The notes below the pieces were generated by a model that was not told the DNA's origin, made no database searches, and was given only the letters and a program-made list of their open reading frames with translations. A stretch of 64,000 bases of DNA from Oegoconia quadripuncta (lineage: Eukaryota; Arthropoda; Insecta; Lepidoptera; Autostichidae), in NCBI GenBank assembly GCA_949316235.1, contig OX438757.1:9790657-9854656 (forward strand). Reading direction: 5' to 3'. This document shows, piece by piece, positions 9,783 to 19,774 of this stretch (position 1 is the first letter of the stretch; every line of letters begins with the position of its first letter). The position numbers and the translations under genes were made by a program.

Positions 9783-10200
9783 ATATTTAAGATTAAACCC
9801 GGAGATGCGCTCTTAGTTACGTTTGATGGAAATCAGTTAAACCGTTTCGATGATATTTAGCTTTTAACGCCATCTTTTGGTTTAGTCTACCTGGACGATA
9901 TAATCATTTTGGTTTATAATCGACCGATTGGTGTAGTGGATAATGACCCTATCAGCGTAACCAACGGTTGCTGGTTCGAATCCCGCGAGGGGTAAATGTT
10001 TGTGTGATGAATACGACCCTATTTTCCCGAGTCATGGATGTTTATGTAAATATTTATGTATGTTTATCCGTTATCTAGTATCCATAGTACAAGTTTTGCT
10101 TAGTTTGGGACTAGATGATTGGTGTAAGTGTCCGAAATATTTATTATTATTATTTGTTCCATCAATGTTGTCGGGGTTTTCTGAAATTTCAATTTATGGT
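9783..10200. repeat. TTCTTAGCCATG repeat family, copy 4, split by a SINE
   Basis: 9,783-9,920 matches 2,438-2,570 (AGATTAAACCCGG, GTCTACCTGGACGATATA). After the SINE the family resumes at about 10,156 with CATCAATGTTGTCGGGGTTTTC, compared with ATTAATGTTGCATGGGGTTTTC at 2,565. The SINE therefore inserted into an existing copy. Confidence 0.55.
9921..10155 (+). mobile_element. tRNA-derived SINE, family A, long body
   Basis: A-box-like TGGTGTAGTGGATAATG at about 9,930, B-box GGTTCGAATCCCG near 9,973, body with GATGAATACGACCC and CTTAGTTTGGGACTAGATGA, end GGTGTAAGTGTCCGAAATAT, tail (TTA)n. This is the most complete family A copy in the window. The open frame across it is fortuitous. Confidence 0.85.
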
Positions 10201-10772
10201 TATAAATGCACGACTTGCTATTTTTTCTAAGTATGTCGCCAAGTAGCAATGCTGATAACCATTTTGTGTTCCACCTTCGGGATGTGAAAGGTAAAGAGCT
10301 GATCCATCGGGCATAAAAACCTCGGCATTACGCACTGCCACCTTCATTACTACATGACAATCATGTCATGTATTTATTCTACTGGAAAATTTCGTTTAAC
10401 AATTTTCTGCCCGATTCAGTCGAAATGGAAATTTTCCGATCCATATAATGGAGCATATTCGAAACGCATCACTGATAGAGATGATGCCGAATAATTTCAA
10501 TTGGGCTTAAAACACAATTTTAATGTTTTCGTGTATAATTATTAAAATTGTTGCATACTGTGAGTACACCTGTACTGATGCCAAACTAGACGGAGCCAAA
10601 AATAAGTTTTTAGTGTCGTTCCATATTTTTTCTAAATTTGTATTTTTTATGTTGTCGTCAAGAAGTACTTCAGCAGATCTTCATACTTTATACATCGTCA
10701 ACTGAAGATACGCTATTTGTGTTAAGTGTCCTGTGCTCAATACTAAACTATTTTATTTTGGACAAACATTCC
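10200..10772. other. No recognised feature
   Basis: AT-rich DNA with short open frames only. I found no domain, splice pattern or repeat partner here. Confidence 0.5.
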
Positions 10773-10775
10773 TTA

Positions 10776-11022
10776 AGCCGCGTCCCCACTTAGCAACATT
10801 TGTCGACATGTTTCGTGACATCGTGGAAGTTGGATCTTCTTAGATTAACCATAATTATGTAAGCTAAACTACCTTCACCTATCACTATCTCTTCCGGCGA
10901 CTTGATAGGATTGATAGATCTGAGCTGATGTGGATAGAGACAAGACTTCGAGTGACGTGGGGGAATGTGGGGTGATGTCGAATGATGTCGATCGATAAAT
11001 GTCGGTTAGTGGGGACACGGCT
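10776..11022. mobile_element. 247-bp MITE with TTA target duplication
   Basis: Left end AGCCGCGTCCCCACTTAGC and the complement of the right end, AGCCGTGTCCCCACTAACC, form inverted termini that continue imperfectly into ACATTTGTCGACAT. TTA lies immediately outside on both sides (10,773-10,775 and 11,023-11,025). A 3-bp TTA duplication suggests a PIF/Harbinger-type non-autonomous element. Confidence 0.75.
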
Positions 11023-11129
11023 TTAGTGTGTGATATTATGTACAATGAACAGGGTGATCAAAATAGAAATAACAATGGATGACATTTGACATGATCGTAG
11101 AATATTAAAACGATGTCCAGTGCTGTGTA

Positions 11130-11300
11130 GTTTCGGTACGAAAAAACTATAGAACCATCTCGTCTCTTCCCGTGGGAGTCATTAAAGGCGACAAAAGGAC
11201 TTTCAACTAAAAACATCTATCGATTTGCACGTTTTAACGGCCATGTCACATGTGTATTTCCGTATATTTCGTAATGTGAACCGTGTATGTTGTTTTAAGC
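11130..11300. repeat. GTAAAAGGCGACT repeat family
   Basis: CCCGTGGGAGTCATTAAAGG, ACATCTATCGATTTGCACGT, TTTCCGTATATTTCG and GTGAACCGTGTATGTTG occur in the same order at 14,290-14,500 and 47,080-47,345. Likely a LINE 3' region common in Lepidoptera. Confidence 0.5.
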
Positions 11301-11511
11301 ATGAAATTGTTTATTGCAATTGTTTAGGAAAAAAAAATACGTCATGTAAATACGAGATATAAAAAAAATACATATCAGTAGCTTACGTAAACAAAGTCAC
11401 TGAGTCCTTCAAGAGACAATATACCTAAGCTTTTTTAACATGGTTCCGGTACATTCAAAATTTGTCTTTAAATAAATTTAAAACCATGTGCAAAAGGCTA
11501 TATTATAAAAT

Positions 11512-11726
11512 TTCTGCCTATCTCGATGATAAGAATTCATGGACATGAACCGCTCGGCGCTATCCAGTCTATTATTTTCTTTTTTCTTTACCGGATCATA
11601 AATTATAAAATTACTTATTTAAAAAGAGCAACCCCTGACTTTCCTGCTTGCTTCTCTGGGGAGTCTGCCTTATGAATGAGCGAAAATTGTATGTCATGAT
11701 GTTTACAAATGTTATTTTTATCAAAT
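11512..11726 (+). repeat. LINE 3' end, family shared with 46,912-47,460
   Basis: GATGATAAGAATTCATGGAC, ATGAACCGCTCGG, AAGAGCAACCCCTGACTTTC and GAATGAGCG blocks match the second copy, where a different repeat is inserted in the middle. Confidence 0.55.
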
Positions 11727-11960
11727 CAAATCAAATATTTTATTCCATATTAGGTTAGTAAGTCTTAGTTTATGTTAGTATAAAATTAGTCATACAACAA
11801 TAATAATAAATAGAAATAAAATTTAGAAAAATGTCAAATTTCAAATGCCAACTTCCAACCTACTAAAAGCGCTGTCCAGTGGCTAGCAATAGGACACTTC
11901 TGTTTGATTTTATGACCTACGAAATAAAACTTTTTGAGTTTGAGTAATGTTTGGAACTCA
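11727..11960 (-). repeat. LINE 3' end, antisense, with (ATTTG)n tail
   Basis: TCAAATCAAATCAAATATTTTATTCC on the plus strand is split here as (TCAAA)n plus TATTTTATTCC. On the minus strand it gives an AATAAA-containing LINE end with a short tandem-repeat tail. No coding sequence remains. 11,960-12,280 has none either. Confidence 0.5.
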
Positions 11961-12282
11961 TAAACACTAATTTTGGGATGTCTCAGGATGTCTAAAATGA
12001 GGTGGCATTTGGGATAGAGGTCGTGACGTTATTTATATATGTATCAACATTCTACATTATCCCAATCCCAACTAATATTATAATTGCGATAGTTGTATGT
12101 ATTGTAATGAATTGAAACCTCTGGAGTCTAGTCAACTTCCAAGATCTATATACTTCTTCACTCAATGTTAAAGTTTTTAATATTCTAACAACAACTTCAA
12201 TGTTGCATTAACGCTTGCAATATGAAGGTCGCGGGTTTCCCTGCGGGGTACATTTTAGTGACTTTTTTTAACATCATCCTAT

Positions 12283-12833
12283 GGGGCCGTCCATATATTA
12301 CGTCATTCTAAATTAGGGGGGGGGGGGGGTTGGTCTGCGGATGACGGTAAATGATAGATGGGGGGGTGTTTTGACGTCATTCTTATTTATTTATTTATAG
12401 TTTATTTTTCACATACAAAAAGATTATTTCTAAAAAGAATTTTCTTCCAGCACACCTAGTAAAATACTAGCTGCCCGCCCCGGCTTCGCCCGTTCCTTCC
12501 TTCTTTAAGAATCAGTCTATCTATTTAAAAAAACCGCATCAAAATCCGTTGCGTAGTTTTAAAGATCTAAGCATACATAGGGACAGACAGCGAAAGCGAC
12601 TTTGTTTTATACTATGTATTGATAATAAACACAATACTTAAATAATAACTACAACATTACATAATTAATAAAAGTACATATTAATACTATACTTATACTT
12701 AAATACATGTCAAACTAGTAATGACGTCAATTCTGGGAGAAGGGGGGTCATTAAGAAATGACGATAGGATGATTATAGGGTGGGGGGGGTCTAAAATCTG
12801 AAAAAATCGATGACGTAATTTATGGACGGCCCC
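12283..12833. mobile_element. 551-bp TIR element GGGGCCGTCCATA…, with nested repeat
   Basis: Left GGGGCCGTCCATATATTACG and the complement of the right end, GGGGCCGTCCATAAATTACG, differ at one of 20 bases. TAT flanks both sides. G-runs (12,316-12,329 and 12,781-12,789) follow the termini symmetrically. This terminus is very common in arthropod genomes. About 12,380-12,715 in the middle looks like a later insertion. Confidence 0.75.
12466..12612 (+). repeat. CCCGCCCCGGCTTCGCCCG interspersed repeat
   Basis: CTAGCTGCCCGCCCCGGCTT, then CATCAAAATCCGTTGCGTAG, AGACAGCGAAAGCGACTTTG and TTTATACTATGTA. This is a very widespread arthropod SINE/LINE-tail sequence. It lies nested in the TIR element. Confidence 0.6.
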
Positions 12834-12958
12834 TATGGAAATCTGCCGCCATGCAGCTATAATGATAGCATTGTTGTATGTTATGTATCCCGAATATATA
12901 AGATATAGTCACCAAGGAGGAGCATGCTTCCACCTTCGGCCTGGCCGTAAGTAAGCTG

Positions 12959-13300
12959 GCCGCGCGACGCTATCGGATATATGAACGTCGCGAGACCCGC
13001 TTATACTAGCAGTTTTACGGTCGTCGTGCAGCCGCGTGTACAGTCGACAGCACGACGACCTTACCACTACCGCGACGACGCCATCGGAAATGTGAACGCC
13101 GCCGCGAAACCCGCTTATGCTAGGGTCCGTATTAGTAAATAATTCTCAAGATTGAGATGACTTTAAGTTAACGATTGAGAATCTGTTGCATATTAAAGCA
13201 GTATCAAAAAAGTAGTATTGAGACTTAGATCTCAATCTCAAGATCGATTAACACGGCCCTAGAAGTGTTACCGTCTTCGTGCGGCCGCGTGTCCTTCACA
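12959..13300. repeat. Two diverged copies of a ~85-110-bp GC-rich unit
   Basis: Unit 1 (12,959-13,045) and unit 2 (13,069-13,122 plus 13,262-13,300) share CATCGGA-like, GAACGTCGCGAGACCCGCTT / GAACGCCGCCGCGAAACCCG and GTTTTACGGTCGTCGTG / TGTTACCGTCTTCGTG blocks. Unit 2 is split by the MITE at 13,123-13,258. The region is much more GC-rich than its surroundings. Confidence 0.65.
13123..13258. mobile_element. 136-bp MITE with CTA duplication inside a duplicated unit
   Basis: GGGTCCGTATTAGT on the left and, complemented, GGCCGTGTTAATCG on the right, each followed inward by CTTGAGATTGAGA-like sequence. CTA flanks both sides (13,120-13,122 and 13,259-13,261). The sister unit at about 13,000 has only one CTA at the same place and no insert, i.e. 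an empty site. Confidence 0.7.
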
Positions 13301-14285
13301 TTTTTCTAAAAATTTAAAATAACTATTATTTCCTCCCCTCAGGACGCTCTCAATGCTACTTGATTTCCTTCCTCTATGTCACGTACTTCTCTATTTATTT
13401 CTTTTGTTATTTACTCAGCGTAAAACACTCGAACTTCAGTTGTATCCGGCGAGCTGAAACACTGCGTAGCCGAAGGCCATTAAAAGTTGGGCTCTTGTAT
13501 CAATATTGGTTTAATGTCAGAGGTTTCTGTACCAGTCCTTTGAATAATAAATTTTAAGGCCTCTTGTTTTGGCCGAGCTTTGCCAACGTATCTCTTCGAT
13601 TTACTCTTTTCCCTTTTATAATATTCATAATTAAATCTAACCTACTGAATAACGTACTATCCACTTTTTACATACCAATTTAGTATAAGTCAATAAAATC
13701 CTAGGTGTATTAAACCACAGACCAATAAACACAGTATGTTTATTGGTCTGTGATATAAACAAAACATTCTAACAGTTACACAGGCTATGTATATATCAAT
13801 CCTTGGAAAATAACGGTGACTATACTAGACATATAAAGTATCAAATAATATAATGCCTATATATAACTAAACATGCTTGCTTTGATAAGAGTACCTAAAA
13901 GACACTTTTCTTTTTACGCGAATACAATGAATACCTACGTACAAGAATATGAAGCCCTTGAGGCTATTGTTAGCTATTCATCCAAGCTTATATAGGTTAT
14001 AACCTCTGCAATAAGTGGACAATTTTAATGTACAGTTGAAGCCTCGCGACCAGAATAAGCAGCCCTCTAGGTAATAGGCAATACTTCATAAGTCTAAGGT
14101 CAAAGTGACTAGATATGCTGATTACTGAGAAATTTACAAATACATATAGCTCACCATTCTACTATAGCATAATTTACGTAGCTGTTCCTAGAAGCACGAT
14201 CGATTAAATTGTGAAACGAACAATCATAATCACAGTCTCTTTAAATTCAGTTTTAAATTACACTTTGATGTACATATTTAACACA
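13300..14285. other. No recognised gene
   Basis: AT-rich DNA. A short inverted pair, CACAGACCAATAAACA / TGTTTATTGGTCTGTG, lies at 13,717-13,753 and forms a hairpin. Otherwise I see nothing. Confidence 0.5.
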
Positions 14286-14289
14286 ATAA

Positions 14290-14500
14290 CTTGGTAGTTA
14301 TGGTTTCGACATATTCTCGTAAAAGGCGACTAGGAGACTTTCCACCAAAAAATACATAAAGACCTGCACGTTATAACGGCGACGGACTCACCTATCATTG
14401 TGAATTTCTCTACATTTCGAAAGTTGAACCGTGGATGTTGCTTTAAGAATTGAGTTTTTAATGTTTGGGATATCTCTGACCACCCCCTTTGTGATAAAGG
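14290..14500. repeat. GTAAAAGGCGACT repeat family
   Basis: CGTAAAAGGCGACTAGGAG, GTTGAACCGTGGATGTTG and GGGATATCTCTGACCACCCC match 47,095-47,300 in order. 14,500-15,150 shows no feature. Confidence 0.55.
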
Positions 14501-15151
14501 TCGTTTAGTTATAGGTATATGTATATTAATAAAGTTATAAACAATAAATGGAGCAACTTTTTCTAATTTTGCAAAAAAATATTCCATTTATTTGAATAGG
14601 TATTCAGAGGTAATTGATGGGGCAAGAGGGATTATACCTACCCATATGGAACTCACCCAAAAATTATTGTTGGAACGTACAAACTTGTATGCAATCGAGA
14701 ACATATACGTATAGTGTATTTATTTCAACATCTAAGTATCTACATGTAATTGTAAAAGTGTCTACATTTGTTTTTTGCATTTAAAACAAACTCCGACAAA
14801 AAACTCTTTGTAAATGTTATTCGTTTTAAAAATACTTGCAATCCCGTACCCTACATGTGTAGTTGTACCTAGTAGTTGAGAGGATTCCTAGTGCAGACTC
14901 CCGCGACAAATTGCTTAAGTTACGAGTACCTACATTGTTTGCATATTGCAGGGAATACGTCGCGTGTACGTGTATTGTATTTGAACTTACCTACTAACTT
15001 GTAGGAACTGTATGTTATATTACAACTTTTCGGAATATGATTAACTTATCTCTTCCAGTGAGTGACACATGAGATTGGAAAAGGTTGTATCACATAAACA
15101 TTTATGGTTTCATATCTTTTTAAGAATTTCAGATTAGTTGTGTGATAACGC

Positions 15152-15365
15152 GACAATTTTTTTTTTTTTTAAGATTGACTGGATTCGCTTTTGACCACAA
15201 TCTCACCTGATGGAAAGTGACGATGTGATCCAAGATGAAGCACGCGATCCCAGTAAATGCCTATTCACTCTGCTCTTGAAGATCCCAAGGTTGTAGGATT
15301 TAGGAAAGACTGACGCCGGAAGGGAGTTCCATGCCTTGGCTGTTCGGATGATGAATGAAATGATG
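15152..15365 (-). pseudogene. LINE ORF2 C-terminus and 3' tail
   Basis: Translated on the minus strand from about 15,350, the frame reads RTAKAWNSLPASVFPKSYN, then LGIFKSRVNRHLLGSRA and an uninterrupted stretch to the T-run (A tail on the minus strand). The R-x-x-x-x-WNSLP…FK-x-R-x-x-HLL pattern is the typical C-terminus of Jockey/CR1-type ORF2 proteins. Only about 55 codons are present, so it is 5'-truncated. A related, more decayed copy is at 36,425-36,575 and a tail at 90-145. Confidence 0.75.
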
Positions 15366-15589
15366 ACAATTATTAAACACTGAACCCTTCCCGTTTCCTA
15401 TGTTTTAAAGTCGAGGTATCATCGCCCGCGTGATCGATTACTCCACCTTATTGTCCTTCTCCAGCCCCCGTAGCATGGCATCGTATGTCGTGCGCGACGT
15501 CGATGTGAAAGTGGGATAGTTGTATATTTCGTCGAAGCGAATGAGCAGGACAAATAAACGTTTATCGCTCCTGTCATGCTACTAGTGCT

Positions 15590-16230
15590 GGCCTCTGATT
15601 CTCGTGCACTCGAGATTGCAATGTCGATAGACATCCATAGGTTTGTCACTATTGCACACACTCATAAGTGTGAAAGAGATAGATATACCAATGTTTATTG
15701 ACAGTGAAATGTCGAGTGCGTGAGTATAGGGTCCAGGAGCCTGGACCCCAATTCTCGCGCATTCGACATTTCTCTGTCGATAGACATCCATAGATCTGTC
15801 GCTTTTGCACATGCATGTAAGTGTGAAAGAGATAGACATACCAATGTCTATCGGCAGTGATATGTCGATCGCGCGAGAATCGGGGCCCTGGACCCCGATT
15901 CTCGTGCGTTCGAGATTTCACTGTCGATAGACATTGGTATAACTATCTCTTTCGTACTAATAAGGGCGTGCAAAAGTGACAAACCTATGGATGTCTATCG
16001 ACAGTAAATGTCGATCGTGCGAGAATCGGGGTCCTGATCCTCGCGCGTTCGACATTTAAATGTCGATAGCCATCACACTCCATCATTATACGAGGGCAGA
16101 CCTATATCCCTGCGGTGGGACGTTTACGGGCTGAGACGACGACGACGACGAGCCATCAGTTTGTCCTTTTTGCACTCGCAGAAAGACATACCAATGTCTA
16201 TGAACATTGCAATCTCGAAGGCGTGAGAAT
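15590..16230. repeat. Tandem MITE-like units in alternating orientation
   Basis: Units of ~145-150 bp start and end with GAGAATCGGGGTCC-type termini and contain TGTCGATAGACATCCATAG, CTTTTGCAC, GTGAAAGAGATAGACATACC and AATGTCTATCGRCAGTGA. Units lie at ~15,590-15,740 (+), 15,741-15,893 (+), 15,894-16,040 (inverted) and 16,041-16,230 (partial). The last is split by an RTE tail at about 16,092-16,155. Each unit is itself partly palindromic. Confidence 0.8.
16092..16155 (+). repeat. RTE 3' tail fragment
   Basis: GGCAGACCTATATCCCTGCG, GTGGGACGTTTACGGGCTGA and (GAC)n match the last 60 bp of the RTE tails at 19,657 and 55,440. It lies inside the fourth unit of the surrounding array. Confidence 0.6.
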
Positions 16231-16509
16231 CACACCCCAGGTCCCAGTTATTGCCAAATTTAAAAAATTAGGCAATACAGTTTATATAATGAATTTTAAG
16301 TAAATGCTTTACAATGCTCATGTAGGTATAAAATCCAGATAGGCATGTTCATAGTATTGTTCAAACACAAATTTACAATCCTTCTTTTAAACAACTTTAT
16401 CAGTATTTTCAAAAAAAAACCTAATCTACTACATACTACTAACTAATTTACTACCATACTATATTAATTCTGTGCTCTCTAACTTTTTACTTTATTTCAA
16501 AAATGTCAG

Positions 16510-17480
16510 TGCCTCATGTTTACCAAAGTATGTTTCCCAAATTTTCATTTGGCACAAAAACATTTGGCAAAACAACTTTTCGCAATTTTACAGTTAGCAA
16601 TACTATTTTCGGCAATTTATTGTTTAACAAATATTACATGGCAATGTTTCATTTTACCAAATATTATGCAGTCAAATAATCAATTCCGGCGCTTCGCCGG
16701 CCGCTACCGCGGCACGCTCGCGCTCTGTTGGGGTCACAATTCTAACCTTTTTTTTTTTTTTTTTTTTTTACCAGGAGAAACGCTCATGCTTATCCGCCCT
16801 CCTCGGGGGAGGGGGGCGGATTATGTTGAACTTCGGCAGAAGGCCGACCTACCAACTAAAAACTCCTGGGTGTTCCTTCGCGCGCACCGTTGTCGGCGTG
16901 GCCGTGGGGACCCAACTGTGTGCAAAGTGTGAGTTTTGTCTCGTTTTTAACTTTACCTTCGCGTTCGCGTTTACCAAAAAAGTCCCTATGAAAAAAATCG
17001 TTTTGCAAACTATCCGCTAGGGGCGCTGCACATTTCTCCATACAAATCGTCACGTAAACGTGAACGCGGTAGTAAAGTTAAGTCGAAACAAATCTCACAC
17101 TCCGCCCTCTGTAGTCGTCCACAGCCACGCCAGCGCTGTGGCCGCCGCCAGGGCCGACAATTCTAACCTAACCTAACCCACTTTTCTAGCATTTCTAATC
17201 TAGCATACCTATATGAAATTAATGTCAGACTTTTCATATTTTACAATTTATCACCCATATTAAAATGAAAATTTGAACGAACTTATTTTTGGAATATAAT
17301 TTTTTACAAATTAAAAAAATGTATATTTGACTTAATAAAACTTGATCTAGTAAAAAGTTGCCAAATTAATATTTGACCAAGTGATTGAAATGCGAAATAT
17401 ACATTTTGGGAAATGAAACTAGTGGGATAAGTTTTTTGGGAAGTAAAATTTGGCGAAAAATATTTCGCCAAACGGAAGGA
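16510..17480. repeat. Phased degenerate array of TTTGGC-like words
   Basis: From 16,540 to 16,680, short units of ~15-18 bp each carry a TTTGGC, TTCGGC, TTAGC or TTTACC core followed by AAA/AAT. From 17,200 to 17,480 the words are seen mostly as complements (GGCGAAAA, TTTCGCCAAA, TTGCCAAATT). A GC-rich segment separates the halves. The open frames over this region have no coding features. Confidence 0.5.
16683..17185. repeat. GC-rich insert within the TTTGGC array
   Basis: Begins TTCCGGCGCTTCGCCGGCCG, has a 22-nt T-run at about 16,748-16,769, a GGGGGAGGGGGGCGG block and CGCCAGCGCTGTGGCCGCCG, and ends AACCTAACCTAACCC. Its base composition differs sharply from its neighbours, suggesting a separate retro-inserted or transposed segment. 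No domain recognised. Confidence 0.5.
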
Positions 17481-17694
17481 TACCGAATATAACAAGTTTA
17501 TTTTCAAATATAGCATCCTTATTTTTGTCCGTCATTTGAATACGAAAGGGAATAATGTAATTTCGCTAGAAATACAAATTGAAGACAGCGGAATATGAAA
17601 GCGTGGTTACAGGCAGTATTCTTTGAACTATATAAATAACTTGGTAGGTACATAACGGTTACAGGATACAGAGACACAACTTAATAATGATCTT

Positions 17695-17885
17695 AAAGAC
17701 CGCGATTTTTTGCACATGGATAAGAGTAAGTACCTGTCAGTGATGGAATAAAAATGTTTGGTAACAAATCGGTAGGTTGCTTTAAATTAGTAATTTCGTT
17801 GATTTAGTAATAAAACAAGACTATTAGATTAAAATTACTATTGTGAATATCTGCGTCGGACTTCGAACTCCTTTAATTTCTTTCA
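17695..17885. repeat. Dispersed repeat pair, copy 1
   Basis: GATTTTTTGCACATGGATA, AAGTACCTGTCAG, TTTAGTAATAAAACA and TGTGAATATCTGCGTCG recur in order at 21,323-21,470. Unknown class. 17,890-19,200 contains no gene or recognised repeat. Confidence 0.6.
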
Positions 17886-19213
17886 AATAAATCGGTGTTT
17901 ATATTTATGAAAAATTTCACCGAAGGCAAATATCACGACTCAATTAAACTATTTTTATAAATTATAGAGTAGCAACTGATTAATTTTTCGAAAGTGAATC
18001 TGGGATTCAAAAGCGAATGGCACATAAGACAAAGCACGTTATTACTAGGAAGCAGTTTTATTATTTGGTAGTACATATGTTCACGTATTACCATACCATT
18101 ACAATAAAAATGTATATTTCGAGCACTCGTATATTCGTCATTTATTTGTATTTGAATAACATTTAAGCTTTTGTTCAGTTTGACAGTGATAAAACGTCAC
18201 TCTGGCTATTATAAACGTTCTCCATTAGCCGCGTTAATGTATTTCGTTTTGTTATATAAAATTGGCTAATTCATGATAACTGTCTCACGCGAAGTCACCT
18301 AATTGGACTGGTTTTAACGAGTAGAAATCGGGAAATCGTTGTTCCACAAGTTGCTAAAATAACTTAATTTAAGGTGAACCCTACTTCTGAACTTCTATGA
18401 TAATGCAATTCACTTAATCTGTGATTTTTTCGGATCCCTATACGTACAATATTGCAGCATTTCTTTAATTCTTGTCAATTAAAGTTTGGATAATTTTTAT
18501 AATGCATAGATATGAATTTCTTGTTTTTCACAATATAAATCTTTGTAAAACTTTTTTATATCAATTATCATGGATATCATGTTATTCGGCACATAACAAT
18601 AAATCGGAAGAGATAGTACAATTTTCTTACAATTTAAATTCAACCGTATTAATTGCGTGGTAAAGATCGAAATTCTCATGCGACTGAGTTTTATTGTAAC
18701 AGAAAAAAATACAAAATGCAGCAATTGGACAGTCCGGTGCTAAATTTTGTCTATTTTCTCACTTCGGAAGGGTCGTAAGTAAGTAGCTCTTGATGAACTT
18801 TAAACTTTACCCCCACAATTAATACAGTTGAATTTAACTTGTAGGAAACATTTCCCTATTCCCATCCTATGTTTATAACGTATGATAAACAGGCCACTGG
18901 GGTACGATTTTTGTACATCACGATTAGGTACCTACGACACGATCGGAATCAAAGAATTAGGCTACGACAAAAAGCGGTAAGTAACGGAATTCAATAATAT
19001 ACTTACTAAGTTATTAAGAGTGCAAGTCACAGTGGAATGTAAAATAACTATGCAGTAAGATATGGGTCTATCCGGTCGTTTCTAAAGAAATTGACGTGAT
19101 ACTGGCAGAAATGTCCAAGTTGGACAAATTGCCATAAAGAAAATTAAAAAGAAAGTTAAATAATTAAATTATTTAACAAACAAAAAATCCCATTGATCGG
19201 ACCTAATAATATT

Positions 19214-19630
19214 GGGTCTTTACCTATGAAATTCGAGTTTTTTTTTCTTCGTTAATCATATGTACCAATTCCTGCGATTTTCAAAGCTATATCCAAATTT
19301 GTTTTTTATTTGGAAAATGGAATATTATTTCAAGGTTTCACATGAAATATTTTTTAATTTCTGGGCTAAATCACATAATAAAAAAAATTAGAACAGAGCT
19401 CTTTTCATGTGCTTCCCATAATCATTTCTTAGATTCGCTGAAATTTTTATAAAGCGGTTACTTTTAAAAATTAACGCTGCCTATACTTAACTTAATGTTA
19501 TCCGATAATACACACAAAGTTTAGCTAAATTTGGATTTGCCGTTCCCAAACAAAATCAAAAATGTTTGTATAGAGAAAACAGTCTTTATGAAATTCTTCA
19601 TACAAAACGTCAATTTCATAGGTAAGGACC
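19214..19630. mobile_element. ~417-bp TIR element, TTACCTATGAAATT family
   Basis: GGGTCTTTACCTATGAAATT at the left and the complement of the right end, AGGTCCTTACCTATGAAATT, match at 17-18 of 20 bases. The sequence between is AT-rich without coding capacity. The terminus is familiar from lepidopteran non-autonomous DNA elements. The target duplication is ambiguous because both flanks are AATATT-like. Confidence 0.65.
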
Positions 19631-19656
19631 TAATATTTTCCCCAAAATAAGTCCCC

Positions 19657-19772
19657 AACCCGCGTTGGGCCAGCGTGTCATACTATGGCCCCATACTCCC
19701 TCTCAATATAAAGGAAGGTCTATATCCCTGCAGTGGCATGTTTACGAACTGATGATGATGATGATAATATTT
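19657..19772 (+). repeat. RTE-type LINE 3' end with (GAT)n tail
   Basis: CCCGCGTTGGGCCAGCGTG, CTATGGCCCCATACTCCCTC, AAGGTCTATATCCCTGCAGT and GATGATGATGAT. Same order as 55,440-55,556 and as the complement at 2,152. Confidence 0.7.
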
Positions 19773-19774
19773 TC

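Noticed and set aside
12316..12329. G-quadruplex or regulatory G-run
   Set aside because: It is a symmetrical part of the GGGGCCGTCCATA element and its mirror occurs at the other end, so the element explains it.
16516..16932. 138-codon frame on the plus strand
   Set aside because: It crosses the phased TTTGGC array, a long T-run and the GC-rich insert; no domain, and the segments are of different origin.
17160..17182. Telomeric repeat CCTAACCTAACC
   Set aside because: The period is 6 (CCTAAC), not the insect 5-bp CCTAA, and only two units occur at the edge of a GC-rich insert.
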